Assembly: GCA_947498455.1 (NCBI GenBank)
Contig: CANMKK010000041.1
Coordinates: forward strand, 1-34,065
Reading direction: 5' to 3'
Source of the DNA: an uncultured Aquimarina sp.
GTDB taxonomy: Bacteria; Bacteroidota; Bacteroidia; Flavobacteriales; Flavobacteriaceae
Length of the DNA: 34,065 nucleotides
The notes beneath the pieces are model-generated. The model ran no database searches. It worked only from the letters and a program-made list of their open reading frames with translations, and had not been told where the DNA came from. Positions 7,343 through 15,574 of this stretch are shown here, piece after piece. Within the stretch, counting starts at the first letter, position 1. Every line of letters starts with the position of its first letter. A program made the position numbers and the translations under genes.

Positions 7343-8590
7343 ATGGAACCTATGGATATATTCTATCAGATCTTACATGAAGACCTGAATCCATTAACCA
7401 CCCCAAAAGAAAAAGCTTATAATAACCCACTAAATAAAATATCGGATGATAAAAAAACGAGAGTAGCTAAAAACATACCCGAAATAACCGAAGAACAATT
7501 CCTCTTTTATGAAACCTTATTATGCGATACGCTTAAAAAAGTGAAAAGGGACTTGCATGAAAAAGTATTCCATAGTTTTCAGGATGCTGCGGGGATTGCA
7601 TCCATTATCCAGAACTACCAAATCCTGATCCTTACGTATTGCAACATCATAGAACAACAATATTTAGAAGGGGAAGAACATACTAAATATCAAATATCCC
7701 AAGAGCGTTCTATCATCGATGTTTTTAAGCTTACCTATCAAACACTGGATGCCATTGCAAACTATCTGGAGGTATCATTTTTTAAATACCTGAATCATTC
7801 CCAGGAAATTCCCTACCAGAGAAAACTATGGTATGTACACCAACAAAAAGAAACCTGTATCTTATTAATTGATCACATCCAATCACTTACAATCAATAGG
7901 ACACTGCAGGAAATCATATGCGCTCCACTTCTTAAAGTTTCTAAAAATGACCTTTCCGGGTTTACCTATCAGGAACGGGAATACTATACCGTGTATATCA
8001 AAGTATTGACCAAACTACTTTTCAAAAACACAGTAACTGTAGAAACAATATATGCAGTACTTATAAGCCTGGAATTTAACACCTTTAAAATCTTCTTTTT
8101 CCTAACCGATACTATCTCTGGAAAAGTAAAACGCCTCCAAAACCCAAAGAAAAAAATAGCCCGATTACATCAATTTTTAAAAGAAGTAAAAACCACTACC
8201 GTAACCACACCTACAAAATACAATCCAAACCTCCCTTCTTTAAAAGAGCAACTACTAATCTGGACCCAGGAAGAAATTAGGTCGTTACAAAGAAACATAC
8301 CATATATCCCATCCGTATCACACGAAAAAAGTCGACCCAAAAAATTGCTTACTATCACGGTGTCTGAAATTTCACTAATCACCAGATTACTATATGAACA
8401 GAATCTATTGGAAGGATCCAAAAAACTATTTTTTGAGTTTTTATCGGAAACCTACCAAACCCGAAAGGCCAAGATCATATCACCAGAAAGTATCAGTAAC
8501 CGTTATTATTCGGTAACGGAAGTGACAAAAAATTCTGTAAAAAGATTGCTAAGAAAGATGTTGGTACATATAGATAAGATGGAAGCATAG
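7343..8590 (+). CDS. Helical hypothetical protein, possibly RteC-like
   Basis: 415-residue, almost wholly helical soluble protein. The C-terminal ~80 residues (SLITRLLYEQNLLEG, then FFEFLSETYQTRKAKIISPES and SNRYYSVTEVTKNSVKRLLRKML) follow the pattern of the RteC C-terminus, a regulator of excision in Bacteroides conjugative elements, but identity is low. If correct, it would control excision or transfer genes. No DNA-binding motif is obvious. It is followed at once by a convergent gene. The RteC link is a weak pattern match. Confidence 0.6.
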   Translation: MEPMDIFYQILHEDLNPLTTPKEKAYNNPLNKISDDKKTRVAKNIPEITEEQFLFYETLLCDTLKKVKRDLHEKVFHSFQDAAGIASIIQNYQILILTYCNIIEQQYLEGEEHTKYQISQERSIIDVFKLTYQTLDAIANYLEVSFFKYLNHSQEIPYQRKLWYVHQQKETCILLIDHIQSLTINRTLQEIICAPLLKVSKNDLSGFTYQEREYYTVYIKVLTKLLFKNTVTVETIYAVLISLEFNTFKIFFFLTDTISGKVKRLQNPKKKIARLHQFLKEVKTTTVTTPTKYNPNLPSLKEQLLIWTQEEIRSLQRNIPYIPSVSHEKSRPKKLLTITVSEISLITRLLYEQNLLEGSKKLFFEFLSETYQTRKAKIISPESISNRYYSVTEVTKNSVKRLLRKMLVHIDKMEA

Positions 8591-8638
8591 TTATACATCA
8601 GGGGTGATAAATTAATTTCCTCGTGCGAAGTACTCGGT

Positions 8639-8857
8639 TTATGCATCTCTAAATAAATCCAAACAATCATGCTGATGTAATATCCCTAGAAATTCTTTCA
8701 GCATTCGATAGGAATACCCTTCCATTTCCAATAACTCTTTCCCGGAATAGTGCAACATCATTTCCAGGGTTTGAAACCCGTTTTTGATCATAAATGCCCT
8801 CAATTCTTCAGATAATTCCAATACTTCTATAGAAACCTTTAAAATTTTGGGTGGCAT
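8639..8857 (-). CDS. Free-standing RNA polymerase alpha-CTD-like protein
   Basis: 72-residue protein whose residues ~12-68 fit the helix-hairpin-helix fold of the RNA polymerase alpha C-terminal domain: LSEELRAFMIKNGFQTLEMM, then the L-x-x-(M/I)-x-G-(Y/F) turn (LLEMEGYSYRMLKEFLGIL). In polymerase this domain contacts UP-element DNA and activators. As a single-domain protein it could bind A/T-rich promoters or compete for alpha partners. It is convergent with the gene on its right side in coordinate terms (ending at 8590), and its start faces the operator-like gap at 8858-9059. Confidence 0.6.
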   Translation of the reverse strand: MPPKILKVSIEVLELSEELRAFMIKNGFQTLEMMLHYSGKELLEMEGYSYRMLKEFLGILHQHDCLDLFRDA

Positions 8858-8948
8858 AGGGTTTAGTTTTTATGTACTTTTTATGCGTTTTCAGGAGCAA
8901 TATAACATCAATTTCTGCAAATACATCATTTATTTATACGATTAAACT

Positions 8949-9000
8949 ATTGATTATCAATTATCTAATATTGATTCAAAAGGGTTTACAACCGGTTTAC
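8949..9000. promoter_or_regulatory. Operator-like region with ATTGAT and GGTTTAC sites
   Basis: Divergent gap between the alpha-CTD-like gene and the HTH gene set. It contains a perfect ATTGAT-T-ATCAAT dyad (8949-8961), a third ATTGAT half-site 21 bp from the first (8970-8975), and two GGTTTAC direct repeats (8983-8989 and 8994-9000) exactly 11 bp apart, one helical turn. Sites on one face of the helix suggest cooperative binding by an element-encoded regulator, or short iterons. The binding protein is unknown. Confidence 0.45.
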
Positions 9001-9059
9001 CACTGTTTTGATATGATTTTATTGTTTCTCTTTACACCCAGAACAAGAAGAACTACAAA

Positions 9060-9221
9060 ATGTCTGGGTCAAAAAAAGATCATATCGTACAAAAGGAACT
9101 CCCATTTGGGGATCAAATACTAGTACATACCAATCCTTTTTTAAAACAAAATAATTCATCCAAGATATTGATCTCCAGACAGGAATTTCTTCAGCAATTA
9201 GAAAAACATATAAACTCATAA
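9060..9221 (+). CDS. Small hypothetical protein before HTH gene
   Basis: 53-residue open reading frame (starting MSGSKKDHIVQKELPFGDQI) that ends 4 nt before the next start. It has no counterpart I recognise. The tight spacing, soluble charged composition and helical C-terminus (SRQEFLQQLEKHINS) argue that it is translated. Longer open frames in other phases here (8872-9123 + and 9019-9219 -) look like shadows. Moderate confidence only, given its length. Confidence 0.5.
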   Translation: MSGSKKDHIVQKELPFGDQILVHTNPFLKQNNSSKILISRQEFLQQLEKHINS

Positions 9222-9225
9222 ACAG

Positions 9226-9516
9226 ATGGAAATTATTGTATTAGAATCAGAAGCCTACACCAAATTGCAAAAAGAAATGATGCAAATGCTACGCACTACC
9301 GTTCGCGAAGCCAAAGAAGAAGCCCTGGCCAATATGGATCCTGCTAATGACTGGTTATCTACACAGGAAGCTAAAAAATTACTAGGTATAAAAAGTAAAA
9401 CCAAAATGCAAGAGTTACGTGATTATGATGAAATCGTATACTCCAAAGCAGGGAAGATCATTAAGTACTCCAAAAAAAGTATCCTCGCCTACCTCGATAG
9501 GCATATTGTTCGATAA
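9226..9516 (+). CDS. MerR/excisionase-like HTH protein
   Basis: 96-residue protein with an N-terminal helix (TKLQKEMMQMLRTTVREAKEE) and a C-terminal winged helix-turn-helix of the HTH_17 type: DWLSTQEAKKLLGIKSKTKMQELRD, wing residues IVYSKAGKIIKYSKKSILAYL. Such proteins are common in Bacteroidota mobile elements as excisionases or regulators. The position upstream of the replication-initiator-like gene and just past an operator-like region fits control of excision or replication. Confidence 0.8.
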   Translation: MEIIVLESEAYTKLQKEMMQMLRTTVREAKEEALANMDPANDWLSTQEAKKLLGIKSKTKMQELRDYDEIVYSKAGKIIKYSKKSILAYLDRHIVR

Positions 9517-9663
9517 TCCAATTTTGGAACCAGAATACTACAAAAATATGTCTTGATTCTTGACTCTTATAGCGAAGCGGTCTTGTATCTGGGATCGTAT
9601 AAATAGTCATACAATGTAGAAAAGTACATCGAAAATCAACTTTTAAATAAAACATCTATTAGT

Positions 9664-9870
9664 ATGCTTACACTAGAAGAACAGCTCACATTTCTACAAC
9701 AAGAGCGAAAGGACTCCATACAAAATGCACAAAACCTAAGAGAGCAATTCGGAACACGATACAACCACATCTTTACCGAAAAAATCAACCATACTATTTT
9801 CTGTTATGACTCTGTCCTAGCATCCATAAAAGAATTGTTAGCCCTAAAAAACAAAACCTATGGAAAGTAA
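9664..9870 (+). CDS. Small helical protein overlapping Rep-like gene
   Basis: 68-residue soluble protein of two likely helices (LTLEEQLTFLQQERKDSIQNA and KINHTIFCYDSVLASIKELL). Its last 11 nt overlap the start of the next gene in another frame, indicating coupled translation with the winged-helix protein. Function unknown; a partner or loader of the replication protein is possible. Confidence 0.6.
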   Translation: MLTLEEQLTFLQQERKDSIQNAQNLREQFGTRYNHIFTEKINHTIFCYDSVLASIKELLALKNKTYGK

Positions 9871-11065
9871 ACAAGCAGCTAAAGCATATTATGACTTTAG
9901 CACAGTATTCCAAAGAACAAAATCATTTATCGATTCCCATAACGAAAAGCACACCAATCTAAAAGAACGGTTGAATGCGAACCACCGTGCCACAGCAGAA
10001 TTGATCACCCGTCTATATGCCAAACAACTCAATAAAGCCATCACATTGGGGGACACTTTAGAAGAACTGCCGGGATTTAAGACCTACAATCCCAGCCTGG
10101 CAAGTTGTAAAGGATGTACCGTAAGAACTATTATCAATCATAAAGAACGCCTAAAAGCTGCAGGGTTTATCATCAAAGAAATTCATAGGGGAAAATCAGG
10201 GATAGAAATATGGATCAATCCGGCTATTTTTCATACGCAACAACTATCCACAACGCACAATGAGATCTCCTCAGATATTAGCCAAATAATATGTGATTTT
10301 GATCAAAGAGTGAAAAATTTACACCCGTTAGTTCATGAACAACAAGAACAAAAAAATAATAATAGCAATGTGGATAAGTTGATAACTCCAGAAGAAGGAG
10401 TTCGCTTATCAGCTCACAACCCGAATATAACTAGCGTTACAGGAACATTACAAGAACAAGACATGAACACCAGGAAAAGCCGAAATCCTGCTCCAGATGT
10501 GCAAAAAAGAAATGGGCAGCTTGATGCACAGGGAGTGGGATCGGCTTTTTTATTACAGCTGGTGCGCGATTTTTGGAAGTATGTCCAAATCACCCTTTAC
10601 CCGGATATCCTCCTCAGCGAACCAGAAGAAACAGAAATCCTCAACCTGATCTGGGCATCGGTATACCGAAAATTTAAGATCAAAGGGAGCAAAAAAGACT
10701 GGATCGGTTATCAGGAAATCTTGTACAAACGGGTGGATATGGTCTCCCGATGGTTAGACCGGAATCCGAATCGCTGGGTTGCGCCGCCACACCTCTATTT
10801 TCATCCAGAGAACAAACGAAATGGTTTTGATAAAACCTATCAATGGTTTCTAAAACAAGAAATCCTAAAGAAAGAAATCCGAAACCAAATCCTGATCCAA
10901 AAAGCAGCAACCGAATGGAAAGCTCATAAAAAAGGAGAAGGAAAATACCGGTATAAAACCCGTTTACAGTTATTTAGGATCCAACAACAATGCCTATCCC
11001 AATACCATGACCAGCGTTTACTGGACCTATATGAAAAAAGTGTCTACAAAATGGTAAACCTGTAA
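9860..11065 (+). CDS. Winged-helix replication-initiator-like protein
   Basis: 401 residues. Residues ~55-120 form a winged helix (KGCTVRTIINHKERLKAAGF followed by a beta-wing IIKEIHRGKSGIEIWI), as in DnaD/RepA-type and other primosome or plasmid Rep proteins. A Gln/Asn-rich linker (around 155-235) separates it from a basic, Trp-rich C-terminal helical domain (FWKYVQITLYPDILLSE, SRWLDRNPNRWVAPPHLYF, TEWKAHKKGEGKYRYKTR). This bipartite layout suggests DNA recognition plus helicase or primase recruitment. No HUH nickase or ATPase motif is visible. Role inferred from architecture and from position upstream of the cargo and late genes. Confidence 0.6.
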   Translation: MESKQAAKAYYDFSTVFQRTKSFIDSHNEKHTNLKERLNANHRATAELITRLYAKQLNKAITLGDTLEELPGFKTYNPSLASCKGCTVRTIINHKERLKAAGFIIKEIHRGKSGIEIWINPAIFHTQQLSTTHNEISSDISQIICDFDQRVKNLHPLVHEQQEQKNNNSNVDKLITPEEGVRLSAHNPNITSVTGTLQEQDMNTRKSRNPAPDVQKRNGQLDAQGVGSAFLLQLVRDFWKYVQITLYPDILLSEPEETEILNLIWASVYRKFKIKGSKKDWIGYQEILYKRVDMVSRWLDRNPNRWVAPPHLYFHPENKRNGFDKTYQWFLKQEILKKEIRNQILIQKAATEWKAHKKGEGKYRYKTRLQLFRIQQQCLSQYHDQRLLDLYEKSVYKMVNL

Positions 11066-11068
11066 ACA

Positions 11069-11329
11069 ATGGTACATCCCGATCCAACTAGTGCATTGAG
11101 CAAGTGTGTTGTCTACTTTAATGATGGAAAATCCAGAACCTTCTATTCTTTTGACAAAAAGCATAAAAACTCCAAACCCAATCAATCATTGGGGATTCGT
11201 AGGTTAGAAAAAATGTTAATGACCTCCCTTAAGGGAACCTGGGAAACGGCAATTATCTATGAGAATATGAAAAACGGCAAGGAGCTTGCGAAGTTTAAGA
11301 ATGGGGTGAGGGTATTTTATTATTCATAG
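11069..11329 (+). CDS. Small basic hypothetical protein after Rep-like gene
   Basis: 86-residue basic protein starting 4 nt after the winged-helix gene. It shows a beta-hairpin start (SKCVVYFNDGKSRTFYSF), a helical centre (LGIRRLEKMLMTSLKGTWE) and a short beta end (KELAKFKNGVRVFYYS). Compact alpha/beta layout without known motif. Probably co-transcribed with the Rep-like gene as the last gene of the early set; it is convergent with the cargo island. Confidence 0.65.
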   Translation: MVHPDPTSALSKCVVYFNDGKSRTFYSFDKKHKNSKPNQSLGIRRLEKMLMTSLKGTWETAIIYENMKNGKELAKFKNGVRVFYYS

Positions 11330-11341
11330 AAAGGATATGAC

Positions 11342-11806
11342 CTATACAATAAGAGTCTTCTTTTTAAAAAAGGCGAGAATTAGATTCAAAACATATAAGA
11401 ATTGAGCAAGAATTAACGAGAGAATAAATAAGACTATAAATACACTGTACGTAATAATATCCATAAATCCATATTCTCCAAACTTTGTCTGTATCAATGG
11501 AATAAACCAAATACAAAATATACTACTATAGGTAAGAAAAATATGAAGTATGTTTAACCATTTGGATAGCGTTCTATTTGCTTTTAATACGATCCAATAT
11601 CCCAATCCTATGATTCCCAGAACCAAGGAAATAAGGATACATAATTCGATAATCCTAAAAACAAAATAGGTATCATGGACATTGATATCCAATTTTTCAT
11701 CTAATCCAAGGAGTAATCCAATGATGAGTAGTATGGGTATTGGAATCCAAAAAAATAGATGTGGTTTGGTAATGATTTTGTTTATTAATCTGGTAAAATT
11801 ATTCAT
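11342..11806 (-). CDS. Four-helix membrane protein with HDTYFV motif
   Basis: 154-residue integral membrane protein with about four helices. The segment LDINVHDTYFVF resembles a short motif of cytochrome c oxidase subunit I, but none of the haem or copper ligands around it is present, so it is not an oxidase. I recall small Bacteroidota membrane proteins with this motif but no assigned role. It ends the cargo operon and overlaps the upstream gene by 8 nt. Membrane-type immunity protein is one possibility. Confidence 0.65.
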   Translation of the reverse strand: MNNFTRLINKIITKPHLFFWIPIPILLIIGLLLGLDEKLDINVHDTYFVFRIIELCILISLVLGIIGLGYWIVLKANRTLSKWLNILHIFLTYSSIFCIWFIPLIQTKFGEYGFMDIITYSVFIVLFILSLILAQFLYVLNLILAFFKKKTLIV

Positions 11807-12038
11807 ATATGGAGGCTCCTTTTAAAATATCAGCAAAGACTTTCCAACTTGGTGTATTTGCATCAATATTTTGATGTGTATTGTCATAATACCCTTGAAT
11901 ATCGCCAGCATATCTACCCATTGCTTCCAAGAAATCTTTTATTGTATGATTTTCCCAAGTATCCGGATTGGTTTTGTATTCTTTCAAAAATTCATCCAAA
12001 AAGTGAATAAACTCCTGTCTAGTATTAATATTGATCAT
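11799..12038 (-). CDS. DUF7660-like putative immunity protein
   Basis: 79-residue acidic protein with the ordered motif set TRQEFIHFLDEFLKEY, WENHTIKDFLEAM, a GYYDNT turn and PSWKVFADILKGASIYE. This is the pattern I recall for the DUF7660 family, often found as solitary genes in polymorphic-toxin and immunity clusters. It shares overlaps with both neighbours. Immunity function is inferred from family habit and from the island context; no toxin gene is present nearby. Confidence 0.7.
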   Translation of the reverse strand: MININTRQEFIHFLDEFLKEYKTNPDTWENHTIKDFLEAMGRYAGDIQGYYDNTHQNIDANTPSWKVFADILKGASIYE

Positions 12039-12382
12039 TGTTTATCAGTTTTCTTGTTTATTTTATCTTCTAACCAGTCATGAAAATAAATGATCATTCC
12101 GATTATTATATGGTAATAGCCAAACATCTGATCGACTAGCCCTGTAGATATTTTCATTAGAGATAATAGTCCAGATACTATATGATACCCTGCTAAAACA
12201 AATAGAGCTTTATTCGATTTATTTGTAATTACAATTCCAATCAATACCAACTGGAAGAGAAGTCTTCCTAGTTGATACGGTAATCTTACAGTACCAATTT
12301 TATTATAAACTAAAAACATGAGTACTAACTCAACAATTAGAGTAATGATAATGGCAAAATATAAAACAGGTCTCTTATTCAT
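12035..12382 (-). CDS. Small polytopic membrane protein
   Basis: 115 residues with three or four membrane helices (PVLYFAIIITLIVELVLMFLV; LLFQLVLIGIVI; ALFVLAGYHIVSGLL; YYHIIIGMIIYF) and a charged tail. No catalytic motif. The stop overlaps the next start by 4 nt, so translation is coupled to the DUF7660-like gene. Unknown function; fits the island's set of small membrane proteins. Confidence 0.65.
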   Translation of the reverse strand: MNKRPVLYFAIIITLIVELVLMFLVYNKIGTVRLPYQLGRLLFQLVLIGIVITNKSNKALFVLAGYHIVSGLLSLMKISTGLVDQMFGYYHIIIGMIIYFHDWLEDKINKKTDKQ

Positions 12383-12408
12383 TTAGATTTTCAATAATTA
12401 TATAATTT

Positions 12409-13206
12409 TCAACCATTCGATAAACCGGTTAGTATTCCTTCAATTTTTTGAACATCCTTATAATTAAATACTTTTATATTTTTTATAAAGAGGTTATTAT
12501 TCATAAACTCAATTTCTAGTCCTTTATGTCCTTCAAAACTCTTTAAAAAGTCATTTACGATAATCAAGTTTTTGGTATGCTCAAAAGTAAACGACTCGTA
12601 TTTCGTTAATTTTAATTCATCATCGTTTCTTATAAGATCGAAGAATTTTTCTACATTGGATTTTTCCCTTAGATAATAGTGTCCTAAATCAACATTTAGT
12701 TGTAACCAAAACATAGCCTGTGACTCACTATCATTGTCATCGTATGTTACAGAAGGAATTAATAGAATTCCCTTGCAATATTCAATTCTAAATGAATCAG
12801 AATAACTCCAATCTTTATATTTTCCTAAAATTTTCGTTTTTTCAAGGCAATTAATCTCTTCAGAAGTTAACTTTTTCCTTTTATATTTCTTGCTACTTAT
12901 CAAATAATTAATGGTTCTATAAGCATGTTTTTGCTCTTCAGTATACAACGAGTTTATTTCTTTTTCAGAAATGATACGAGATTCATTGTTATGAGCAATC
13001 CAATGTCCGGATTGAGCCTGCTCTAAGGTCATTCTTGCTCCAGTTTCTGGATCATAAATATATTCATTTGCTAAACTTTCCTTTAGCTTTCTTTCATACT
13101 CTTTTTGCTCTCCTGTTTCCTTAAATATAAACTTATATAAACGAGATGCCTGGTAAATCGCAGTTGATCCTATGGCAATGTAAAATACAATTTCTCCTAT
13201 TTCCAT
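12409..13206 (-). CDS. Membrane-anchored hypothetical protein
   Basis: 265 residues with one N-terminal membrane helix (IVFYIAIGSTAIYQASRLY) and a large cytoplasmic part. Residues ~50-75 (YIYDPETGARMTLEQAQSG) recall a short motif seen in other Bacteroidota orphan proteins. The C-terminal half is mixed alpha/beta with acidic and aromatic residues. Not recognised further. Part of the - strand cargo series, and a candidate immunity or stress protein. Confidence 0.6.
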   Translation of the reverse strand: MEIGEIVFYIAIGSTAIYQASRLYKFIFKETGEQKEYERKLKESLANEYIYDPETGARMTLEQAQSGHWIAHNNESRIISEKEINSLYTEEQKHAYRTINYLISSKKYKRKKLTSEEINCLEKTKILGKYKDWSYSDSFRIEYCKGILLIPSVTYDDNDSESQAMFWLQLNVDLGHYYLREKSNVEKFFDLIRNDDELKLTKYESFTFEHTKNLIIVNDFLKSFEGHKGLEIEFMNNNLFIKNIKVFNYKDVQKIEGILTGLSNG

Positions 13207-13226
13207 TTTTTAGTTTCTTTTATGCT

Positions 13227-13619
13227 TTACTTTAAAGTCAAAACAGGAATAATAAAACTACATATCATAGGCAAAACATATACGCAAACATCAAAAGCAT
13301 TTAACTTTCTACCATCATCAACGTCATATAGGGAATGTCTATCATAACTGGGCTCTAAATTGTAAATTTTAATATAAACCCTCCTTAAAATACTATAAAC
13401 TAGAATATAAATAAACGGTCCAAATAAGAGATAAGATAATCTTTCAGGAATTAATCCGACAGAACTGGAACTCAATAAATATCCAGTTACTCCCAATATA
13501 AAAGTTAAAATACCCAGAACCCACAATAGATTATTATTCCGGAGTTTTTTTAAGAACCCAAAAAATGTTAATGCTCCTGTGCCAATATAACTGATGTTGA
13601 ATAGTAAAGTTTCTGACAT
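13227..13619 (-). CDS. Four-helix membrane hypothetical protein
   Basis: 130 residues with four predicted membrane helices and short loops; the longest loop (~75-100) is polar (KIYNLEPSYDRHSLYDVDDGRK). No family recognised. It lies 20 nt downstream of its neighbouring gene's end in the operon direction. Immunity-type membrane protein is possible. Confidence 0.6.
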   Translation of the reverse strand: MSETLLFNISYIGTGALTFFGFLKKLRNNNLLWVLGILTFILGVTGYLLSSSSVGLIPERLSYLLFGPFIYILVYSILRRVYIKIYNLEPSYDRHSLYDVDDGRKLNAFDVCVYVLPMICSFIIPVLTLK

Positions 13620-13641
13620 ATCTTCAATTATATAATCTACA

Positions 13642-14140
13642 TTATCTCACTAATTTATCTGATAATTCATTTACAGTTTCTTCATCCTGGATTACTTTAT
13701 TTAAAAGCTTATCATAGATCAATTGACTTTTAGAATTTTGAAATATTACCGTTTCATTTTTATAGTTCCATTTTTTAAAACCCAAATTACTTCCTAGTTC
13801 TTTTTTACAATTTTCGACTAATTCCATAGTCGTCTTCCCATTAGGTCTCAGTTTTGTTATCTGATTTATAAGTGACGACGATATTACAAAATCAAAATCA
13901 TTACTTATTGTTACTTTTTTAAACAACTCCCTATAACTCTTACCTGTCCTATCTTCCAACTATCTTTCTAGTTATAAGAATTGTTTCGAAATCGGTTAAA
14001 ATTTGTTTAAACTTAATTCCTTTATCCGGATATGCTTGCTATAAACAATTTAATAATTCATCTTCAATGCGTTCGCTTTGCCCTTGACAGGGAAAAGTTA
14101 AAATACCTAAGGCTAAATATGTTAAAAAAAATCTGTTCAT
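13642..14140 (-). pseudogene. Broken secreted orphan protein (stop plus frameshift)
   Basis: Reading back from an ATG at 14138-14140, one frame gives a lipoprotein-like leader (LALGILTFPCQGQ) and then IEDELLNCL, an in-frame TAG, then QAYPDKGIKFKQIL and DFETILITRKI. After this the frame must shift by one base near 13965 to continue as LEDRTGKSYRELFKKV and on to 13642. I recall intact flavobacterial proteins with the same order of motifs (NCL-x-xAYPDKG ... TGKSY ... NDFDF). The remaining 105-residue open frame (13642-13959) is therefore the 3' part of a decayed gene. The ATGA overlap with its upstream neighbour supports the original start. Confidence 0.65.
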
Positions 14141-14349
14141 TTATTATTGTTCCTTTCGCTCCTTGCCCATTTCTTTATCCTTTCATTCAAATTGGTAAAC
14201 CCAATTGCTCCAAGTAGCATTCCAATTGGCATACCCAAAATTGTGCGCCAAAATCCCCTAGGATTTCTTTTATAATCGGGTAAATATGCCCAATATAAAA
14301 ATGCTCCGAAAAGAATTATTAAAATGGCCATTACAAAATATGCAATCAT
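14137..14349 (-). CDS. Small two-helix membrane protein
   Basis: 70-residue protein with two membrane helices (MAILIILFGAFLYWAYL and a Gly/Met/Leu-rich GMPIGMLLGAIGF) joined by a basic loop (KRNPRGFWR), and a charged tail. Its TGA overlaps the start of the decayed gene downstream by 4 nt, so the two formed a translational pair. Function unknown. Confidence 0.55.
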   Translation of the reverse strand: MIAYFVMAILIILFGAFLYWAYLPDYKRNPRGFWRTILGMPIGMLLGAIGFTNLNERIKKWARSERNNNK

Positions 14350-14366
14350 AGAATTCGATTTAGCTT

Positions 14367-15125
14367 TTATGTATTCAAATTAAACTCTTTTATATCAAAA
14401 TAACATCGCTCACAAACGAGTTTGATTTTTGCAAACTCTATAGATTGATCATTCCATCCATCTGATTTTAATCTTTCTTTTTCACATTCAGTACACCAGG
14501 CTTGGAAATCATCATCTTTTTCCAATTCCATTCCTCGGTAAGGGTCGAAAGCTTCCTCAAATCCGGTTGTATAATTTGTATTTAAATGTTGGCAAATAAA
14601 AGCCTTCCTTATTTTTCCATGAATGCTACATTCTATTAATTCACTTTCAATTTTGTCCGATTCTTCTTTTGTAATTTGTTCGGTTATTAAAAAATATAGT
14701 TCCAGATGATCAGAGGTCACTCGATATGTGCCAATTCCTCCTAATATATTAAATGCGATTGCAGTTAGTTCCCAACCAGTATATTGATCTCCATCAAAAT
14801 GGCCATTGATAAGGTTTTCATATTTCTTTTTTTCTCCAAACTCTTTTATTTTCAAAGTATAGAATTTACTTGATTCGATAGAATTCTCATTTGCCCAAGC
14901 CCACATCCAGGTATTCGTATTTTGCGAAAATGTGCCTACAGGAATATATTTAAAGTAAACTTCTCTATCATCAGAATATAGCCTTAAGGTTTCGCTGGAT
15001 TGATTATAAAACCAGTTCGTATAACTATCTATTTCATACTTATTTCTAAACTCTTTCTGATGAACTGTAAGTTCTTTACAAACTTTGTCAGCATACCCTG
15101 TATATTTCAATCGTCTAAACATCAA
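14367..15125 (-). CDS. DUF6882-like protein with C-terminal Cys pairs
   Basis: 252 residues. The N-terminal ~160 fit the DUF6882 pattern as I recall it: YFKYIPVGTFSQNTNTWMWAWAN, a GEKKKYENL helix, GWELTAIAFNILGGIGTYR and a beta end. The C-terminal part holds a His/Cys set (CSIHG, CQHLN, WCTECEKER, VCERCYFD) that could bind zinc. Such proteins occur as orphan genes beside toxin and immunity modules. The fusion with a Cys-rich tail is notable. No catalytic residues are evident. Confidence 0.65.
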   Translation of the reverse strand: MMFRRLKYTGYADKVCKELTVHQKEFRNKYEIDSYTNWFYNQSSETLRLYSDDREVYFKYIPVGTFSQNTNTWMWAWANENSIESSKFYTLKIKEFGEKKKYENLINGHFDGDQYTGWELTAIAFNILGGIGTYRVTSDHLELYFLITEQITKEESDKIESELIECSIHGKIRKAFICQHLNTNYTTGFEEAFDPYRGMELEKDDDFQAWCTECEKERLKSDGWNDQSIEFAKIKLVCERCYFDIKEFNLNT

Positions 15126-15136
15126 TTCAATTAATA

Positions 15137-15547
15137 TTACAATCCATCAAATATCTCACCTATAAACTCCCCAATTCCTTCTAACAATCCATCAAAAACA
15201 TCTCCAAAATCCAACCATGAAGCATCTATATCTAAATCAGGAATGGCCGTCCAGTCCATATTTGGAGAAACGGAGAATTCGCTCAGCATTTCAGTTTTCA
15301 TTTTTATATAATCACATACCTCTCCTGTGACATAATGGTAAGCATCAAAATCCGAATGAGAAGAGAAAGTACTCATTCCCCAACAAGAAAAATCAGCTAT
15401 GTCATACCAGGAACTTTTTTGATGCGCCTTTTTAACTTCTTCAGGTTTATAATATTTCTTTTTTCCATGCTCTTCCACAAGTATTTTTCCGATTTCGGAT
15501 ATATACTCCTTTTTATTGGTTGGAGAAGGTACGCAAGATGTTCTCAT
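15137..15547 (-). CDS. Acidic hypothetical protein
   Basis: 136-residue acidic protein. The N-terminal half has KKYYKPEEVKKAHQKS and then SSWYDIADFSCWGMSTFSS; a helical stretch (FDAYHYVTGEVCDYIKMK) follows. The last 40 residues are very acidic and aromatic (LDIDASWLDFGDVFDGLLEG). Not recognised with certainty, although the YYKPEEV-KKAH motif is one I have met in Bacteroidota orphan proteins. Likely a soluble interaction or immunity protein. Confidence 0.6.
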   Translation of the reverse strand: MRTSCVPSPTNKKEYISEIGKILVEEHGKKKYYKPEEVKKAHQKSSWYDIADFSCWGMSTFSSHSDFDAYHYVTGEVCDYIKMKTEMLSEFSVSPNMDWTAIPDLDIDASWLDFGDVFDGLLEGIGEFIGEIFDGL

Positions 15548-15574
15548 AAATTTAGTTTTTTTATTTTCCCTTGT

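Noticed and set aside
8872..9123. Open frame on the + strand before the HTH gene
   Set aside because: Hydrophobic low-complexity reading of the operator region; the frame at 9060-9221 has better spacing and composition.
11342..11806. Cytochrome c oxidase subunit I relation from the HDTYFV motif
   Set aside because: Only this short motif matches. Haem and copper ligands and the twelve-helix length are missing.
14032..14217. Open frame on the + strand
   Set aside because: Antisense to a readable decayed gene and to the small two-helix membrane protein; composition is that of a shadow.
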